DNA from: JANWZL01 sp037445185
Lineage (GTDB): Bacteria; Pseudomonadota; Gammaproteobacteria; Burkholderiales; Thiobacillaceae
Assembly (NCBI GenBank): GCA_037445185.1
Contig: JBBIKZ010000042.1
Location: forward strand, 1 to 18,804
DNA: 18,804 bases
Direction of reading: 5' to 3'
Shown here: positions 16,312-18,804 of the stretch, one piece after another
Layout: each line of letters begins with the position of its first letter
Position numbering within the stretch: the first letter of the stretch is position 1
Notes under the pieces: generated by a model
What the model saw: only the letters and a program-made list of their open reading frames with translations
Told to the model about the DNA's origin: nothing
The model's database searches: none
Made by a program: the position numbers and the translations under genes

Positions 16312-16887
16312 TCAGTCGAGATACTCGAACACCTTCACCACCCGCTGCACGCCGGTGGTGCGCGCGGCGATGCCGGCAGCGACGTAGGCCTCTTCGCGTT
16401 TGACCAAGCCCATCAGGTACACCACGCCATTCGACGTCACCACCTTGACGTGGTTGGCGTTGATGCGGCTGTCGTCGAACAGCCGGGCTTTGACCTTGGT
16501 GGTAATGTAGCCGTCGTTGCTGCGCGCGGCGAAGCCGATGGGGCCGGCGATGGCCATCTCGTTGTAGACCTCCTTCACGCCCGGCACGCCGCGGCCGATC
16601 TCGCTCACCTGCGCCTTGAGGGCCTCCGTGGGGGCCTCGCCGGTGATGAGCAGGCGCCGGTTGAAGCTGGTGAAGTTGGCGCGCACGCCTTCCAGCTTGG
16701 CCTCGCGCAGGCGGCTGCCGGCGCGGAATTCGATCTCCTCGTCCTCGATGTAGACCCCGGTCGAGCGGCGGTCGTCGGCCATCATGGCGCCGACGCCCAC
16801 CCCCGTGGCGACCACCGGCACGCAACCGGTCAAGGGGACGCTGGCCATCAGGCCGAGCAGGGTGGCGAGTAGCAGACGTTTGTGCAT
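16312..16887 (-). CDS. dolP: DolP-like outer-membrane lipoprotein with two BON domains
   Basis: The 191-residue product has a lipoprotein signal ending in LTGC, with the lipidated C22. Two BON domains follow (about 48-115 and 125-191); the second ends VQRVVKVFEYLD. DolP (formerly YraP) binds anionic phospholipids in the outer membrane at division sites and supports envelope integrity. The order yraN-diaA-dolP matches E. coli. It begins one base after the diaA stop, with AGGAGCC lying in the diaA end, so it is coupled to diaA. It converges on the TonB-like gene, with only 5 nt between the stops and no clear terminator there. Confidence 0.93.
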   Translation of the reverse strand: MHKRLLLATLLGLMASVPLTGCVPVVATGVGVGAMMADDRRSTGVYIEDEEIEFRAGSRLREAKLEGVRANFTSFNRRLLITGEAPTEALKAQVSEIGRGVPGVKEVYNEMAIAGPIGFAARSNDGYITTKVKARLFDDSRINANHVKVVTSNGVVYLMGLVKREEAYVAAGIAARTTGVQRVVKVFEYLD

Positions 16888-16888
16888 T

Positions 16889-17476
16889 TCAGGCTCCTAA
16901 CAGTGAGTAATCGATGCCTTCGCAGAGGCTGTGCAGGGTGAGCAGATGCACCTCCCGGATGCGGGCAGCGTGCTCCGCCGGCGCGCACAACAGGATATCC
17001 TCGTCGCGCAGCAGGACGGCGAGTTCGCCACCGTCGCCGCCGGTCAGGGCGATCACACCCATGTCCTTGTCCTGGGCGGCGGCGACCGCCTCCAACACGC
17101 CGCGCGCGTTGCCGCTGGCGGAGATGGCGAGCAGAAGATCGCCCGGCGCCCCCAGGGCCTCGACCTGACGCGCGAACACACGGGCGTAGTCGGAATCGGC
17201 GGCGATGGCGCTGAGGATGGCCGCATCTGCGCTCAGGGCGATGGCCGCCAGACCCGGCCGCTCCGCCTCGAAGCGGTTGACGAGCTGAGAGGCGAACAGC
17301 TGGGCATGGGTGGCCGAGGCGCCATTGCCGCACACGAGGATCTTGCCATCGTGCATCAGGCAGCGAACCATGCGCCCCACGGCCTGGGTGATGGGCTCGA
17401 TCAGGACCTCCTGCGCCGCCTCAAGGGCGGCGATGCTGTCGCCGAACTGCTGCTCAAGGTGTTCGCTGATGCGCAT
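16889..17476 (-). CDS. diaA: DiaA-like SIS-domain protein (DnaA initiator-associating)
   Basis: The 195-residue protein has one SIS domain. It shows CGNGASATHAQLFASQL, NRFEAERPGLAAIAL, LLLAISASGNARGV and IALTGGDGGELA, which match DiaA more closely than phosphoheptose isomerase GmhA. The catalytic Glu that GmhA has in A-E-E-L-T-G-R appears as Gln here (A-S-Q-L-V-N-R), arguing against isomerase activity. DiaA tetramers bind DnaA and promote replication start. Its neighbours yraN and dolP support this. I chose the ATG at 17476, which gives the family length. An ATG at 17602 would add 42 residues encoded by palindromic repeats. Confidence 0.85.
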   Translation of the reverse strand: MRISEHLEQQFGDSIAALEAAQEVLIEPITQAVGRMVRCLMHDGKILVCGNGASATHAQLFASQLVNRFEAERPGLAAIALSADAAILSAIAADSDYARVFARQVEALGAPGDLLLAISASGNARGVLEAVAAAQDKDMGVIALTGGDGGELAVLLRDEDILLCAPAEHAARIREVHLLTLHSLCEGIDYSLLGA

Positions 17477-17502
17477 GGCCGATGGTGATCCATCAGGTGG
17501 GT

Positions 17503-17559
17503 CGGCCTTCAGGCCGAGAGGGGTCATGTGACGATTTACGGTTGTCGGCCTGAAGGCCG
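17503..17559. repeat. Inverted pair of REP-like palindromes between yraN and diaA
   Basis: CGGCCT-TC-AGGCCG (17503-17516) and CGGCCT-GA-AGGCCG (17546-17559) are each hairpins, and each is the exact reverse complement of the other, 29 bp apart. Flanking bases (G-Y before, A-G or A-C after) are partly shared. This is the layout of a REP doublet. They sit in the 132-bp yraN-diaA gap and may set mRNA stability. The unit also resembles the inner palindrome at 5105-5122. Confidence 0.65.
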
Positions 17560-17565
17560 GCCTAC

Positions 17566-17586
17566 GCCCGACCTGGGCCCGACCTG
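17566..17586. repeat. Short tandem repeat GCCCGACCTG
   Basis: GCCCGACCTG occurs at 17566-17575 and again at 17577-17586, an 11-bp period. It follows directly on the palindrome pair, and GCCCGACCT also occurs inside the palindrome at 5116-5124, so it is probably part of the same repeat family. Confidence 0.6.
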
Positions 17587-17608
17587 CGGCCGTCTGGTTC
17601 ATACGGGA

Positions 17609-17965
17609 TTATAACCCGTGGCCGTTCACCCCCCCGCCGTCGAACGCGCCGCGCAGCCAGGTCAGCCGCTCGCCGTCGATGAGTACGGCATCGAAGCGGC
17701 AGGCGCCGCGGTGGTTGCTGTGCGCCAGATAGGCCTGCGCCGCGCGCTGCAGGCGCGAGCGTTTGGCGGCGGTGATGCTCTCCGCCGCCCCACCGTAGTC
17801 GGCGCGACCGCGCGCGCGCACCTCCACGAACACCAGGGTCGCCCCCTCACGCAGGATGAGGTCGATCTCGCCGAAGCGGCAACGCCAGTTGCGCGCCAGC
17901 AACTTCAGCCCCTGCGCCTGAAGATGACGGGCGGCCCGTTCCTCGGCCTCGGCACCGCGCGGCAT
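17609..17965 (-). CDS. yraN: YraN family (UPF0102) endonuclease-fold protein
   Basis: The 118-residue product has the UPF0102 pattern: an N-terminal G-A-E-A-E-E-R-A-A-R-H-L helix, NWRCRFGEIDLI (about 26-37) with the restriction-endonuclease-like E and D, and FVEVRARG (about 46-53). It ends with RFDAVLI. The fold predicts a nuclease or Holliday-junction-related role, but the true function is not known. It is the first gene of the yraN-diaA-dolP transcript and starts 51 bp from the divergent rsmI. Its TAA stop lies inside a TTATAAT stretch that looks like a -10 box, but no -35 is seen. Confidence 0.93.
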   Translation of the reverse strand: MPRGAEAEERAARHLQAQGLKLLARNWRCRFGEIDLILREGATLVFVEVRARGRADYGGAAESITAAKRSRLQRAAQAYLAHSNHRGACRFDAVLIDGERLTWLRGAFDGGGVNGHGL

Positions 17966-18016
17966 GTATCCCTCCGTTTTGGTTACACTGGCGACGCTAA
18001 CCTCAAGCCGAGCGCC

Positions 18017-18804
18017 ATGCAACCGAGCGAGTTCATCCCGCAGCGGGGCACTCTGTATGTCGTCGCCACCCCCATCGGCAACCTGCGCGACATCACCCTG
18101 CGCGCGCTCGATGTGTTGCGCGGGGTGGACCGCATCGCCGCCGAGGACACCCGCGTCACCCAGGGGCTGCTCGCCGCCTATGGCATCCGCAAGCCGCTCA
18201 CCGCCCTGCACGAGCACAACGAGGCCAGCGTCACCCCCAAGCTCGTCGAGGCCCTCGAGGCGGGGCAAAGCATCGCCCTGGTGAGCGACGCCGGCACCCC
18301 GGGGGTGAGCGACCCCGGCGCGCATCTGGTCCGGGCCGTTCGGGCGGCCGGCTTGCCGCTGGTGCCCATCCCGGGGGCGAGCGCCGTCACCACCGCCCTC
18401 TCCGTCGCCGGCCTCGCCGCGCCGAGGTGGCTGTTTCAAGGCTTTCTGCCGGCCAAGGCCCAGGCCCGGCGGCAGGTCCTCGCCGAACTGGCGGCCCTGC
18501 CCTTTCATCTCGTGTTCTACGAGGCGCCGCATCGCGTGCTGGAGAGCATCGCGGACATGGCGGCCGTGCTGGGACCGGATCGGGCCCTCGTCCTGGCACG
18601 CGAGCTGACCAAGCGCTTCGAGCAGGTGGCGAGCCTCAGCCTGGGCGAGGCGGTGAGCTGGCTCGGCGCCGATGCCAACCGGCTGCGGGGCGAGTTCGTG
18701 CTGATCGTCTCCGGCGCGGAAGGTGGCGAATCGGCCGAGGAAGCCGCGGCCCGCAAGCTCCTCGCGGCCCTGGTCGAGGAACTGCCCGCCAGCCAGGCCG
18801 CCCG
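18017..18804 (+). CDS. rsmI: 16S rRNA (cytidine1402-2'-O)-methyltransferase RsmI, 3' end cut by window
   Basis: RsmI uses S-adenosylmethionine to 2'-O-methylate C1402 of 16S rRNA, near the decoding centre. The 262 visible residues show the tetrapyrrole-methylase fold: LYVVATPIGNLRDITLRAL, AEDTR, ALVSDAGTPGVSDPG, IPGASAVTTAL and FYEAPHRV (quoted in parts), all in family order. The family is about 280-290 residues, so roughly 20-30 residues lie beyond the window. It is divergent from yraN with 51 bp between starts. TACACT at 17984-17989 may be a -10 element, though no -35 is convincing. Confidence 0.96.
   Translation, partial: MQPSEFIPQRGTLYVVATPIGNLRDITLRALDVLRGVDRIAAEDTRVTQGLLAAYGIRKPLTALHEHNEASVTPKLVEALEAGQSIALVSDAGTPGVSDPGAHLVRAVRAAGLPLVPIPGASAVTTALSVAGLAAPRWLFQGFLPAKAQARRQVLAELAALPFHLVFYEAPHRVLESIADMAAVLGPDRALVLARELTKRFEQVASLSLGEAVSWLGADANRLRGEFVLIVSGAEGGESAEEAAARKLLAALVEELPASQAA

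Noticed and set aside
17477..17602. Longer DiaA starting at the ATG at 17602
   Set aside because: The added 42 residues would be encoded by REP-like palindromes and are absent from the family; the frame is probably open by chance.

Overview
The window is a high-GC, gene-dense chromosomal segment of a proteobacterium, most likely a betaproteobacterium. The grounds are an extended infA paralogue of the type seen in betaproteobacteria, a CIRCE-controlled groESL operon, an RNB exonuclease followed by a TonB-like gene, and a yraN-diaA-dolP block divergent from rsmI. This taxonomic call is an inference from gene content; the species cannot be named.

Layout. 1-414: the last codons of an upstream gene (perhaps a cold-shock protein), three hairpins ending in a terminator, then infA on the plus strand. 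485-2689: groES-groEL on the minus strand, with a sigma70/sigma32-like promoter, a CIRCE operator and a terminator. 2754-4103: on the plus strand, a small three-cysteine protein of unknown function and a class I HDAC/AcuC-type deacetylase. About 4162-4396: an internally deleted IS200/IS605-type (TnpB) element that keeps both hairpin ends and the last 36 codons of tnpB. 4480-5043: an exported TlpA-like thioredoxin. 5157-7679: a minus-strand maf-rng-DUF302 operon. 7814-12847: a plus-strand, translationally coupled operon of mpl plus an MCE-type lipid transporter (STAS-MlaE fusion, GTG-started MlaF-like ATPase, MlaD-like protein, PqiC-like lipoprotein). 12934-16306: yqiA-like esterase, RNB exoribonuclease and a TonB-like protein. 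16312-17965: yraN-diaA-dolP on the minus strand with REP-like palindromes inside. 18017-end: rsmI, cut by the window edge.

Functional themes are protein folding (GroESL), RNA decay and rRNA maturation (RNase G, RNB, RsmI), and envelope maintenance (Mpl peptidoglycan recycling, MCE lipid transport, DolP, TonB, TlpA). Nearly all of this is housekeeping. The accessory signals are the decayed TnpB element, the REP-like palindromes and the structured leader in front of infA. I see no tRNA, rRNA, CRISPR array, prophage or defence island, and no clear evidence of a wholly new system.
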